DNA of 64,000 nt from Bin22 sp965207275 (GTDB lineage: Bacteria; Chloroflexota; Dehalococcoidia; Lucifugimonadales; UBA3495), in the NCBI GenBank assembly GCA_965207275.1, contig CBDBMH010000002.1:1922001-1986000 (forward strand), in the 5' to 3' direction. A program made the position numbers and the translations under genes. The notes under the pieces were generated by a model, which saw only the letters and a list, made by a program, of their open reading frames with translations, ran no database searches and was not told the DNA's origin. Every line of letters starts with the position of its first letter. Position 1 is the stretch's first letter. This document shows positions 52,847 through 61,885 of the stretch, one piece after another.

Positions 52847-54592
52847 TTACTCAAGAAAGTCCTTGAGTTTTCGTGAGCGGGAGGGATGGCGCAGCTTCCG
52901 CAGGGCCTTGGCCTCGATCTGGCGGATCCGTTCCCTGGTGACGCCGAATTCCCGGCCCACTTCCTCCAGGGTACGGCTGCGGCCGTCTTCCAGGCCGAAC
53001 CGCAGTTGCAGTACCCTGCTCTCCCGGTCAGTCAGCGTGCCCAACACCTCGGACACCTGTTCCTTCAACAATTGGAAGGACGCGGCATCGGCTGGAGCGG
53101 GGGCCGTCCGGTCCTCAATGAAGTCGCCCAGGTGCGAGTCTTCCTCTTCTCCGATGGGCGTCTCCAGCGAAACCGGCTCCTGGGAGATTTTCATGATCTC
53201 CTCAACCTTTTCAGGACCAATCTCCATGGCAGCGCCGATTTCCTCGGGCGTCGGTTCCCGACCGTATTCCTGGAGCAATCGCCGGTGTTGGCGCATCAGC
53301 TTGTTGATGGTCTCCACCATGTGGACCGGAATTCGGATGGTGCGGGCCTGATCGGCGATAGCTCGGGTAATGGCCTGCCGAATCCACCAGGTAGCGTAGG
53401 TACTGAACTTGTAACCCTTGCGGTAGTCAAACTTTTCCACCGCGCGGATCAGGCCGATGTTGCCCTCCTGGATCATGTCCAGCAGCGCCATGCCCCGGCC
53501 AATGTACTTCTTGGCTACGCTGACCACCAGCCGAAGATTGGCCTCAGTAAGGTGAGCCTGGGCCCGGTCACCATCTGCCTTGATGTGGTTGAACCTGTTG
53601 CGGAACAGCGGTTCATACTTGGCCAGTTCGGGAATGGAACCAACTTCGCTGAAAGTGGCGTCCAGCTGCAGCAGGGTGCAGTCCCGCAGCACGTCCACGG
53701 TATCCGGCGAAAGGATCCAGCGGTCAAGCGAAAGGTTCACCACCTGCCGGTACACATCGTCCCGTTCCATTTCCAGCGTCTCCGCCAGACTGAGCAGCAT
53801 TTCCTCCGACACCTGAGCATCTATGGCGTCGGCCAGGACTGGTTCATTTATCAGCTGGGACAGGGTGGGGTTGCGCGGCAACTCCAGATAATCGCTCAAC
53901 GCATCCACCAGCACAGTGGCCCGCACCAGGCGGCGCAGCAGGGCTTCGGTAAGCTCCCAGTTGCGGGCGCTTTCATTGAACTCCAGCCGTATCTTCTTGC
54001 TCAGCAGGTCCGGGCTGCGCAGGGGGCCAAGGTCCACCTTTTCGCCCTTGAAACCGAAGTCCGGCCCGCGCCTCTCTTCCAGAACTTCCCGTTCCAACGT
54101 CTGGCAGTACTCTTCGCCCAGTACCTCCTTGCCCAGGGCCAGGAGATGTTTCTCCCCCTCCAGTTTTCGCGCCAGTTCCCTCTCGTCCTTGGCTGCCAGC
54201 AACCCAACGCGACCAATCTCCCTCAGGTACATTCGCACCGGGTCGTCCAGCACCTGGAGGCTCTCGGCCTCCGCCTCCCAGTCGGGTTCTTCTCCCTCTT
54301 CTTCCTCGATTTCAGCGTCGGCGGGCCCCTCATCCAGGCTGCCGGAGGGGTTGATTGCATCGGTCCGCCCCGGCACCCACTGGTCGTCCTGGTCATCCGA
54401 ATCATCGGGAGACTCAACCACCAGGGGTATCGTGGCCACCGCCATCCCGCCTCCCTCGGCCAGTTCATCCTCTTCCTTGACTACCGCGCCCAGAATCCCC
54501 AGGTACTTCTCGCTGTCCGACTGTTCGGTATTGATATCGTACAGGTCCTCTTCGGCGCCGATGTCCTGGCCGGTCTTGTTGCGTCTTACCAT
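52847..54592 (-). CDS. rpoD: RNA polymerase primary sigma factor (RpoD/SigA)
   Basis: A 581-residue sigma-70. Region 1.2 (DDPVRMYLREIGRVGLLAAKDERELARKLE) begins near residue 116. Regions 2.1-2.4 (ANLRLVVSVAKKYIGRGMALLDMIQEGNIGLIRAVEKFDYRKGYKFSTYATWWIRQAITRAIADQ) begin near 345; region 3 and region 4 with VTRERIRQIEAKALRKLRHPSRSRKLKDFL close the protein. The first 110 residues are acidic and low in complexity. About 190 residues of nonconserved insertion separate regions 1.2 and 2, as in other long primary sigmas. It starts 6 bases after the dnaG stop. Confidence 0.97.
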   Translation of the reverse strand: MVRRNKTGQDIGAEEDLYDINTEQSDSEKYLGILGAVVKEEDELAEGGGMAVATIPLVVESPDDSDDQDDQWVPGRTDAINPSGSLDEGPADAEIEEEEGEEPDWEAEAESLQVLDDPVRMYLREIGRVGLLAAKDERELARKLEGEKHLLALGKEVLGEEYCQTLEREVLEERRGPDFGFKGEKVDLGPLRSPDLLSKKIRLEFNESARNWELTEALLRRLVRATVLVDALSDYLELPRNPTLSQLINEPVLADAIDAQVSEEMLLSLAETLEMERDDVYRQVVNLSLDRWILSPDTVDVLRDCTLLQLDATFSEVGSIPELAKYEPLFRNRFNHIKADGDRAQAHLTEANLRLVVSVAKKYIGRGMALLDMIQEGNIGLIRAVEKFDYRKGYKFSTYATWWIRQAITRAIADQARTIRIPVHMVETINKLMRQHRRLLQEYGREPTPEEIGAAMEIGPEKVEEIMKISQEPVSLETPIGEEEDSHLGDFIEDRTAPAPADAASFQLLKEQVSEVLGTLTDRESRVLQLRFGLEDGRSRTLEEVGREFGVTRERIRQIEAKALRKLRHPSRSRKLKDFLE

Positions 54593-54598
54593 TTATTG

Positions 54599-56506
54599 TC
54601 ACCTTCCACGCGATGCTTTTTGGGAGTATAGCTTTCTCGATTCCTCGTTGGCCCTGATCCTCCTGTTGAGGACCAGTGTTTCTTCAGACGCTTCCTCCGG
54701 TATTGCCGATGGGTCCTCGGAAAAGCGTACCTGTTCGGCCAGTTTCAGTTCTCTCAATTGCCGCTCTTCCAGGCGGCCCAGAATCTGCCGCAAACCTTCC
54801 TGACGCTCCCACGGTTCCATGGGCGGCAAATTCCTGGATGTCAACCTGTCCAGCTGTTCCCAAAGTTCGGGCGCCAGGATCCGCCTGGTCTGCTCCGCCA
54901 TGGTTTCATCCGGAATCAGCATTTCTGGGGCCTGGCTCCACGCCGATGTCATCTGCAGGTAAATCTCCCGGTTCTCCGGCCGGTTGAAATAATCCGGCGG
55001 CAGCCCCCCGCACTCCGACAATTCAGCCGCCAGGTCCGGGTACCGGAGCAGCAGCGCCAGGCAATGCTCGTCCAGCGAATCCCGCTCCTCCGCCAGCAAT
55101 GCCGACGTGTCAACGCCCGTTCGGGCGGACGCCCGGTTCCCCGCTTCCGAGCCACCCCTCGCGGCGCCGTTTCCCGCGCCCCGGGACCTCTGTCCCATAT
55201 TGGGACGGTTCAAAGTGGCCCGCAGGCTTTCTTCTCTGACAGAAAGAAAGTCAGCCAGCTTTCGCAGATAGGTGTCCTGCAGGATGGGCTCTTTAACCGC
55301 ATAGATGAACGGGCTCACCCGTTCTACCATGCGAACTTTGCCCTCTGGGGTATCGGTATCTATTTGCCCCGACAGGGCCGGAAGCAGGTAATCAAACAAC
55401 GGGACGCCGTTTCGGACCAGTTCCTCCCACTTCTCGGGCGCATGCCGAATGACCTCGTCCGGGTCCTTGCCGTCCGTCAAAACGGCCACTCGCAAGTTCA
55501 GGTCCTCCCGCCCCCGGGGCGAATTGGAACCTGCCGTTTGCCAAATCTGCCGGTTCTGAAACACCTGCCATGAAGATTCCAGGCTGCGCAGGGTGGCCTG
55601 CTGTCCCGCCGCGTCCGAATCCAGGGCCATGGTTACCTGCCGGGTAATTCGCAGCACCTCTGCCACCTGGGAGTCGGTAAGGGCCGTGCCCATGGAGGCC
55701 ACCACATTCTCGTACCCATGCTGGTGGGCCGAGATGGCGTCCATGTAACCCTCCACAATCACCATGCCCTGCTGCCGCGCCGATTCACGGGCCAGGTGGA
55801 GGGCATACAGTGTTCGGCCCTTGTCAAACACCGGCGTGCGACCCGTATTCAGGTACTTGGGCATTGAATCATCCAGTGCCCGACTGCCGAAACCGCCCAG
55901 TTCGCCCTGCCCGTTTCGAATGGGAATAATCAGCCTGCCCCTGAAGGCATCCCGGTGTCCACCATCCTGGTTCTGAAGCACCGCCCCGGCCCGAACCATC
56001 TGCCCCGGGGCAAAGCCCGACTTCAGCAGTTGATTGAACAGGCCCTGCCCGTCCCTGGGACTCAAGCCCAGTTCAAATTTGCTGACACTCTCCCTGGTAA
56101 TTCCACGCCCTTCCAGGTAAGCCCTGGCGTCGGCCCCCATGGTCGATGCCAGGTACTGCTGAAAATATTCCCGGGCAGCCTCGTTCAGGCGGTAGAGGTC
56201 ATCCTGCTCCGATTGCCGCTCCCGGGTGGGCAGGGTTACACCGGCCTGCTGGGCCAGCCTTTGAAGGGCCTCCTTGAACTCCAGATTCTCGGCCTTCATT
56301 ATGAAGCCGAAAATGTCGCCCCCGGTGGCGCAGGCCCCGAAACAGTGCCAGGACTGACGCTCCGGGTTCACGTAGAATGACGGTGTCCGCTCCTGGTGAA
56401 AGGGGCAACAAGCCTTGAATGCGCGCCCCGACCTCTGCAATGACACATAGCCGGAAACCACTTCCGCAATGTCCAGCCGAGCTTTTATGTCATCTATCAC
56501 GGCCAT
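54599..56506 (-). CDS. dnaG: DNA primase
   Basis: A 635-residue primase. The zinc-binding domain (C34, H37, C55, C59, in CPFHQERTPSF...HCFGACATGGD) has one more residue between its last two Cys than the usual CFGCG. The RNA-polymerase (TOPRIM) domain has RLIIPIRNGQGELGGFGSRAL, VIVEGYMDAI and MALDSDAAGQQA with the catalytic acidic residues. The C-terminal DnaB-interaction domain (from about 440) is divergent, including an Arg/Gly/Ala-rich segment GQRSRGAGNGAARGGSEAGNRASA. Promoter and rpoD arrangement below suggest one dnaG-rpoD transcript. Confidence 0.96.
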   Translation of the reverse strand: MAVIDDIKARLDIAEVVSGYVSLQRSGRAFKACCPFHQERTPSFYVNPERQSWHCFGACATGGDIFGFIMKAENLEFKEALQRLAQQAGVTLPTRERQSEQDDLYRLNEAAREYFQQYLASTMGADARAYLEGRGITRESVSKFELGLSPRDGQGLFNQLLKSGFAPGQMVRAGAVLQNQDGGHRDAFRGRLIIPIRNGQGELGGFGSRALDDSMPKYLNTGRTPVFDKGRTLYALHLARESARQQGMVIVEGYMDAISAHQHGYENVVASMGTALTDSQVAEVLRITRQVTMALDSDAAGQQATLRSLESSWQVFQNRQIWQTAGSNSPRGREDLNLRVAVLTDGKDPDEVIRHAPEKWEELVRNGVPLFDYLLPALSGQIDTDTPEGKVRMVERVSPFIYAVKEPILQDTYLRKLADFLSVREESLRATLNRPNMGQRSRGAGNGAARGGSEAGNRASARTGVDTSALLAEERDSLDEHCLALLLRYPDLAAELSECGGLPPDYFNRPENREIYLQMTSAWSQAPEMLIPDETMAEQTRRILAPELWEQLDRLTSRNLPPMEPWERQEGLRQILGRLEERQLRELKLAEQVRFSEDPSAIPEEASEETLVLNRRIRANEESRKLYSQKASRGR

Positions 56507-56881
56507 TATCTTAACCAGAAAGCGGGCGAGCTATTCCAATGCCATGCAAGGGGTGAAAAACAGGGCGACGTACGTGGACGTCTACCAGATGTTACCCGGA
56601 AATTGAGGGATGGTTACCTAAAATCAATACAGCAAAATGGCGCAATATCCCTATGTTAGGAATTTACCACACCCCAAATAACATGTCAAACATATATTTG
56701 AATTGTTTATGAATCTCCGCCCGCAGGAGCAATGAAGAAGGAATAGCGGTAGGACAAGCGCCTGGCGCCGGGCTTGAACCATTGGATCAAAGGTCGAAGG
56801 GGTAGATTAGCCAAAGCGCCCGGCTCGCCTGCAACTACGGATAGCCTGCCAGACGGCCGCAAGAAAGTTCAGCAAGAAAGT
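56507..56881. other. Intergenic region between dnaE and dnaG
   Basis: Contains a near-consensus promoter for dnaG (56661-56689). Nearer to dnaE lies a GCGCCTGGCGCC palindrome (56759-56770). No gene or tRNA is recognised. Confidence 0.5.
56661..56689 (-). promoter_or_regulatory. Sigma-70 promoter upstream of dnaG-rpoD
   Basis: On the minus strand TTGACA (56689-56684), 17 bases, TAAATT (56666-56661). It is about 155 bases upstream of the dnaG start and in an AT-rich stretch. Sequence match is strong; use is not shown. Confidence 0.65.
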
Positions 56882-59800
56882 TCAGAAGGGGACCTTGTCC
56901 GCTCCGGCTTCATCGGCGCCCTGGAGTGTAACCGAGTTGGCGCCCAGGAGTTCTTCTAATCGCCCTCGCATATCGTCGCAGTAGCCCGTGCTTACAACAG
57001 GCAGGTCCAGGACTACCCGGCGGCCCTCGGCGTAGATTTCCAGGTTTACCCGGTCCTTGCCCGGATATTCGAGCAACAGGGCAATTACCTCTCTGAGCAA
57101 GTGAGCGTCTTCCACCGGGTCCTCGGATTCGGTTATGCCAACAAACACCGTGCGCGAGGGGGGCAAGGAAACAACCGTAGCCTCCTCCCCATTTCCGCTT
57201 CCATTCACATTGCCGTTGGCCCGGGGTCGGTAGGAACCATTAGGCTGGTGACGGTAGTTGCCATTGCCGTTGCCCCCAATCCAGCGCTGGCGGGGAGCGC
57301 CATTGCCGTCGCTCTTGTCAGCCTGGCCGGTCGGCGGGGGAGGAGGAGCCGGAGTTTCCTTGATAGTTGGAAGAGAGCCGGACTGGGCCTCTTCCGGTGG
57401 AGCGGCCGCGGGCACAAAGGCCGATACCTGCTCACAAGCCAGCGAGAACCCGTCACCTCGCAGCCGCAGCTTGCCCGTCGCCCTGAGCAGCCGGCCTGTT
57501 GCCCACATGTCTGCCGTCCGTTCCAGCACGTCGGGCCAGACCAACGCCTCCACCTGGCCGCCCAGAAGGTCGAAGTTAATCACCAGGAACTTCTTCTGCT
57601 CCCGGGTATATCGTTCCGTTACCGAGGCTACGTGACCCACCAGGGTGTAAGTCAGCCCCTGCATATCTTCGTCAAGCTGGTCAATGGAGTTGATGCCCTC
57701 CCCCACGTCAGCAGCCGCCAATGCCATTAGCGGATTGTAGGAAATGGAGACTCCCAGCAATTCCTTCTCCCAAGCGGCCTTCTCTTCCGGAGAATTGTCC
57801 AGCCCATTGAGAGTTATTCCATCCATCTGGGGCGCGTCGGGCTGGTCCATTCCGCCAAACAGGCTGGTTTGGCCAGAGTTGCGGGTGCGGGTCTCCAATT
57901 GGGCCGTGGCCATTATCTGGTCCAACGCCGCCAGCACCGAGCCACGGGAACCCAGGCTATCGAAAGCCCCGGCTTTCACCAGGCTCTCCAGGGTACGTCG
58001 ATTCAGGCCGCTTACATCCGCTCGGCGGCAAAACTCGTCAATCGACTCAAATGGGCCGTTCTCCAACCGCTCCGCCACCAGCGGCTTGACTGCCCCTTCT
58101 CCCACAGTCTTGATGGCCGCCAGCCCAAACCTCAGGCTGGGCGTTGCGCCACTCTCCTTGTCGATAGTAAAAAACTCCCCGGAGAGGTTTATATCCGGCA
58201 GCAATACGGGAATCTGCAACTTGGAGCACTCGTTGACAGAACTTACAATCCGGTCGGTATTGTCCAGCCTCGAGTTCAGGACTGAGCACATGTACTCCAG
58301 CGGATAATGGGCCTTGAAGTAGGCCGTCCAGTAGGAGATAAGGGCATAGCTGACACTGTGCGCCTTGTTGAATGCGTACCCGGCAAAGGGTTCGATCAGG
58401 TCGAACACCTGGGTGGCAAGCGGACGGTCAAAACCCTTGCCCAGGGCGCCTTCAATAAACCGGTCGCGCTCCTCCGCCATCAGCGAGGCAATCTTCTTAC
58501 CCATGGCCTTGCGCACCGTGTCCGCCTCGCCCAGGGAATAGCCGGCGAACCGTTGCAGGATCAGTAGCACCTGGTCCTGGTAGACGATCACCCCATAGGT
58601 TTCGTCCAGGAGTTCCTTCAGGCTGGGATGAGGATAAGTGATGCCCCGGCGTCCGTGCTTGGCCTCGATGAAGGTGTCAATATGCTCCATAGGGCCAGGA
58701 CGATAAAGGGCAATCATGGCGGCTATGTCGCCCAGGTTTGAAGGTTTCAGTTCCTTGATATATCGCTGCATCCCCGCGCTTTCCAGCTGGAAAAGGTCGG
58801 TCGTCTTACCCGACGAAAGCAGGTCGAAGGTCTCCTTGTCGTCCAGGGGCAGGCGGGAAACGTCAATCTTGATACCCTGGGTTTCATCCAGCAATTTGGT
58901 TGCCCGATCAAGGATGGTCAGGTTGGTCAGCCCAAGAAAGTCCATCTTCAGCAGACCCAGCTTGGCCACCGGATCCATGGAGTACTGGGTCATCAGCACC
59001 GGACTGTTCTCATCACCTCGGGCGGGACGCTGCAAGGGAACAGTTTCCGTCAGTGGTTCATCAGCGATGAGAACCCCGGCGGCGTGGGTGCTGACGTGGT
59101 GGACGATTCCCTCCAGACCCTTGGCATTGTCCACCAGGTTCTGGACAGCGTTGTCCGCCTGGTAAGTGTTGGTCAACTCCGGGTTAACCCGCAGGGCGTC
59201 ATCCAGGGTGCGGGTCTTGAAAGGCACCATCCTGGCGATTCGGTCCACATCCCCGTAGCTCATGCCCAGGCTGCGGCCCACGTCTCGCAGGGCGGCCTTG
59301 GCGCCCATTGTGCCGAAGGTTATTATCTGGGCCACTCGATCGCTGCCGTACCGGTCAATGACGTAGTGCAGCACCTCGTCCCGCCGGTCATCCTGGAAGT
59401 CCATGTCGATGTCCGGCATTTCTTTTCGTTCCAGGTTCAGGAACCGCTCGAAAACCAGCCGGTATTCCAGGGGGTCAACGTCAGTAATTCCCAGGCAGTA
59501 CAGGGCCACGCTGGCCGCGGCGCTGCCCCGTACCCCGAACATTATGCTGTTGCGGTGTACGAAATCGCAGATGTCCCACACCACCAGGAAGTAATTGGCG
59601 AACTGGGTGTGGCGGATGACCTCCAGCTCATAGTTCAGCCGTTCCTCAGCCTCCGGAGTGGTCCGGGGGTAACGGCGCCGGAAACCTTCCCAGCACAGCT
59701 GCGCCAGGTATTCGTCTGCCGGCACGCCATTGGGCGTCGGAAACTTGGGCAAATGAGTCTGGCCAAAGCCCAGTTCAACGTGGCACATGTCGGCGATCAG

Positions 59801-60589
59801 CTGGGTGTTTCGGAGAGCCTCGGGATGGTCTGCAAACAGGTCCCCCATCTCTGTCGGACTCTTGACGTAGTAGGAATTGTCCTCCATCCGCAGGCGCTTG
59901 TCGTCCTGAATCGTCGTGTTGGTCTGGATGCAGATGTACAGGTCCTGGTAAGGGGCCTCGTGTTGCCGGACATAGTGGGAATCGTTGGTAACTACCAGCG
60001 GGATGCCCAGTTCCCCGCCCAACCGAGTCAACGCGTCATTGACCGCCGGCAACTGCTCCACGTGCTCGTGGCGCTGCAATTCCAGGAAATAACCGTCTCC
60101 GAACAACTCCCGGTACTGGAGAATCTTCCGGCGGGCGTCCTCCATCCTGCCGTCGCCGAGCAGCCGGGGCACCTCGGCCGAAGCGCACCCGGAAAGGCAG
60201 ATCAACCCCTGATGGAATTGCTGCAGGAGCTCCCAGTCTATTCGGGGACGGTAGTGAAAGCCCTCCAGGTGAGCCATGGTCACCAGCTGCATCAGGTTGC
60301 GGTAACCAGTGTTGTCCCTGGCCAGCAGCACCAGGTGGTAGGGACTGCGCTCCGAGGCATTGCGGTCGTGGCGGCTGCGGTGCGCCACGTAAACCTCACA
60401 CCCAATGATGGGCTTGATTCCCGCCTCTTTGCACTCTGAGTAGAAGTCCACCACACCGTATAGGTTGCCGTGGTCGGTGATGGCCAGAGAATCCATTCCC
60501 ATGTCCCGGACCTGGTACACCAGGTCGGGAATGCGGCTGATTCCATCCAGCATGCTGTATTCGGTGTGGGTATGCAGGTGAGTGAACAA
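56882..60589 (-). CDS. dnaE: DNA polymerase III alpha subunit
   Basis: A 1235-residue replicative polymerase. The N-terminal PHP domain starts FTHLHTHTEYSMLDGISRI, polymerase motifs include PDIDMDFQDDRRDEV near residue 390 and GRLLQ-type palm elements, then ALYRPGPMEHI and AFNKAHSVSYALISY. The helix-hairpin-helix and OB regions follow. Residues about 1085-1135 are an unusual Gly/Asn-rich linker (WIGGNGNGNYRHQ, GNVNGSGNGEE) between the OB domain and the tau-binding tail. The start is a TTG at 60589, with GGAGG 12 bases upstream; no conserved sequence precedes it. Confidence 0.96.
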   Translation of the reverse strand: MFTHLHTHTEYSMLDGISRIPDLVYQVRDMGMDSLAITDHGNLYGVVDFYSECKEAGIKPIIGCEVYVAHRSRHDRNASERSPYHLVLLARDNTGYRNLMQLVTMAHLEGFHYRPRIDWELLQQFHQGLICLSGCASAEVPRLLGDGRMEDARRKILQYRELFGDGYFLELQRHEHVEQLPAVNDALTRLGGELGIPLVVTNDSHYVRQHEAPYQDLYICIQTNTTIQDDKRLRMEDNSYYVKSPTEMGDLFADHPEALRNTQLIADMCHVELGFGQTHLPKFPTPNGVPADEYLAQLCWEGFRRRYPRTTPEAEERLNYELEVIRHTQFANYFLVVWDICDFVHRNSIMFGVRGSAAASVALYCLGITDVDPLEYRLVFERFLNLERKEMPDIDMDFQDDRRDEVLHYVIDRYGSDRVAQIITFGTMGAKAALRDVGRSLGMSYGDVDRIARMVPFKTRTLDDALRVNPELTNTYQADNAVQNLVDNAKGLEGIVHHVSTHAAGVLIADEPLTETVPLQRPARGDENSPVLMTQYSMDPVAKLGLLKMDFLGLTNLTILDRATKLLDETQGIKIDVSRLPLDDKETFDLLSSGKTTDLFQLESAGMQRYIKELKPSNLGDIAAMIALYRPGPMEHIDTFIEAKHGRRGITYPHPSLKELLDETYGVIVYQDQVLLILQRFAGYSLGEADTVRKAMGKKIASLMAEERDRFIEGALGKGFDRPLATQVFDLIEPFAGYAFNKAHSVSYALISYWTAYFKAHYPLEYMCSVLNSRLDNTDRIVSSVNECSKLQIPVLLPDINLSGEFFTIDKESGATPSLRFGLAAIKTVGEGAVKPLVAERLENGPFESIDEFCRRADVSGLNRRTLESLVKAGAFDSLGSRGSVLAALDQIMATAQLETRTRNSGQTSLFGGMDQPDAPQMDGITLNGLDNSPEEKAAWEKELLGVSISYNPLMALAAADVGEGINSIDQLDEDMQGLTYTLVGHVASVTERYTREQKKFLVINFDLLGGQVEALVWPDVLERTADMWATGRLLRATGKLRLRGDGFSLACEQVSAFVPAAAPPEEAQSGSLPTIKETPAPPPPPTGQADKSDGNGAPRQRWIGGNGNGNYRHQPNGSYRPRANGNVNGSGNGEEATVVSLPPSRTVFVGITESEDPVEDAHLLREVIALLLEYPGKDRVNLEIYAEGRRVVLDLPVVSTGYCDDMRGRLEELLGANSVTLQGADEAGADKVPF

Positions 60590-61200
60590 AGGGCGAGGGC
60601 CTCCGGTGAATGAGGATTGTCAGGAACCAGCTATTGAACATAATACACTCTTCCACTGTTCAGCAAGCTTGCCGAACACTGGAATTTTGTGAATGTTCCG
60701 GGGACTTATTTACCGGCAGATAGGGATTTGCGCCTCTGGCGGAGAACGGACGAAAAACTGAGTGGAGCGAGTGTTTCTGCGGGGATACCGGGGTAGTATG
60801 GCCGGGGAGGCGGGCTTGCGACACCGGATGTAAGGTACCCTTAATCCTCGACACGAAACGCCTGACCTGCCTTCGACAGGCCCGGCCTTACCCCGCCAGG
60901 GACTAACCCATCCCATCCTGGAAAACGAAACCGATGAAACCCGGCTTGATTAGCAACGGCGCAACGGTTCCCCTTTCGGCGTCATCTCGCCCTTACAGTG
61001 GCGGTCCACATCCCTGAAATCACTTGGGCTGCGGCCCCGTTTTTCCGGCGCCGCGGCCCATCTCTTTCATCATAACTTTCTTGTGCCCGCCGACACTTTG
61101 CCTTTCGAGAAGCTCCGCTTAATACATTCTCGACAACGGCTGTGCGTGGTTGTCGGCAGCGGGTCCTTCATTCGGTTGGACCATAAAGGTCTCTGCGCTT
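60590..61200. other. Intergenic region downstream of small zinc gene
   Basis: About 610 bases with no credible ORF, no palindromic terminator with a T-run and no tRNA. A TATTAT hexamer on the minus strand near 60654-60649 could serve dnaE. GC content remains high. Confidence 0.45.
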
Positions 61201-61458
61201 CTAGAAATCTTCGTCATCATCCAGGATTACCCTGGCCTTGGAGGGCCTGCCCAGAAGGCTGGTCCTGGAATCGTTCTTCGCCTTCTCGTCACCCCAATGG
61301 GACGCTTCCAGGTAATTCTTGAACTGCTTGAGTTCCCCGCACAGGCGGCAAACACCGGCGCTGGTGGGACCATCGCCTTCCTGGATCACCCAGTGGTGAC
61401 TGCACTCTTGAACAACACTGTGAGTGGGGCTTAAACCGGCGCTCTGCTCTTCAACCAT
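61201..61458 (-). CDS. Small zinc-finger-like protein (85 aa)
   Basis: Residues about 19-45 have ECSHHWVIQEGDGPTSAGVCRLCGELKQF, a C-x-H...C-x2-C arrangement of a treble-clef or ribbon zinc site; the C-terminus is basic then very acidic (ILDDDEDF). The start at 61458 is chosen because GGAGGT lies four to nine bases upstream; an ATG at 61470 lacks one. It has a near-perfect promoter, implying strong expression. Function unknown; I have seen similar small C-H-x-W...CRxCG proteins in Chloroflexi-type genomes, from memory only. Confidence 0.75.
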   Translation of the reverse strand: MVEEQSAGLSPTHSVVQECSHHWVIQEGDGPTSAGVCRLCGELKQFKNYLEASHWGDEKAKNDSRTSLLGRPSKARVILDDDEDF

Positions 61459-61485
61459 CACTACCTCCATCTAATTGATGGATAT

Positions 61486-61514
61486 ATAATATTATCTATT
61501 ACCGTCTTTGTCAA
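61486..61514 (-). promoter_or_regulatory. Near-consensus sigma-70 promoter for the zinc-finger gene
   Basis: Minus strand TTGACA (61514-61509), 17 bases, TATTAT (61491-61486), about 28 bases before the ATG at 61458, leaving a leader of roughly 20 bases that contains GGAGGT. Confidence 0.85.
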
Positions 61515-61582
61515 TACTTTTATCCTGTTACCACATAATTATATTAGGTCAACAGAATATATCATCGGCAACGAAGAAGCGC

Positions 61583-61607
61583 GAGTATCTCAATATGTTT
61601 GATACTC
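61583..61607. promoter_or_regulatory. Inverted repeat (operator candidate)
   Basis: GAGTATC and GATACTC are perfect 7-bp half-sites separated by 11 bases, the same spacing as the site upstream of livK. It is about 70 bases upstream of the -35 hexamer of the zinc-finger gene. Confidence 0.45.
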
Positions 61608-61792
61608 ATGCCTAGAACCGTTCTATATGCACATAATATAATATTGTAAATGTCTCCAGCCGATAATGGGCATTCAGCCTGTGAATATATTCACTGGTGC
61701 TGGCTCTCGACTATCGCAATAGCCGATGAAGTGCTTGAGACGGTTCTCGTGATCCGGGAGCTTTGGCTCAGCTGCAGCAACCCGCAGGAAAA

Positions 61793-61815
61793 CCCCGCAG
61801 GACAGTCCTGCGGGG
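61793..61815 (-). terminator. Terminator of the 355-residue gene
   Basis: On the minus strand CCCCGCAGG (61815-61807) pairs with CCTGCGGGG (61801-61793), with a short loop, followed by TTTTCCTGCGG. It begins 70 bases after the stop codon. Confidence 0.75.
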
Positions 61816-61885
61816 CCTGGGTAATCATCCTATTCTTGCCTGGGGTGGTGGCGTAAAACTTCAGTGAATGTTTCCCTGGCAAGCC

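Larger units (their letters stand above)
61459..61885. other. AT-rich intergenic region
   Basis: The stretch 61480-61640 is markedly AT-rich compared with the window average. It carries a strong promoter (61486-61514), an inverted repeat GAGTATC (61583-61589) and GATACTC (61601-61607) with 11-base spacing, and the terminator of the next gene (61793-61815). No gene is visible. Confidence 0.7.

Noticed and set aside
52886..54631. 581-codon plus-strand open frame antisense to rpoD
   Set aside because: Lies opposite a complete, unmistakable sigma factor; no ribosome site or family resemblance.
56740..56881. Possible tRNA or structured RNA near GCGCCTGGCGCC
   Set aside because: No acceptor stem, T-loop GTTCRA or CCA end can be arranged.
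59084..60439. 451-codon plus-strand open frame antisense to dnaE
   Set aside because: Opposite strand of a universally conserved gene, and the translation has no domain-like segments; high-GC antisense artefact.
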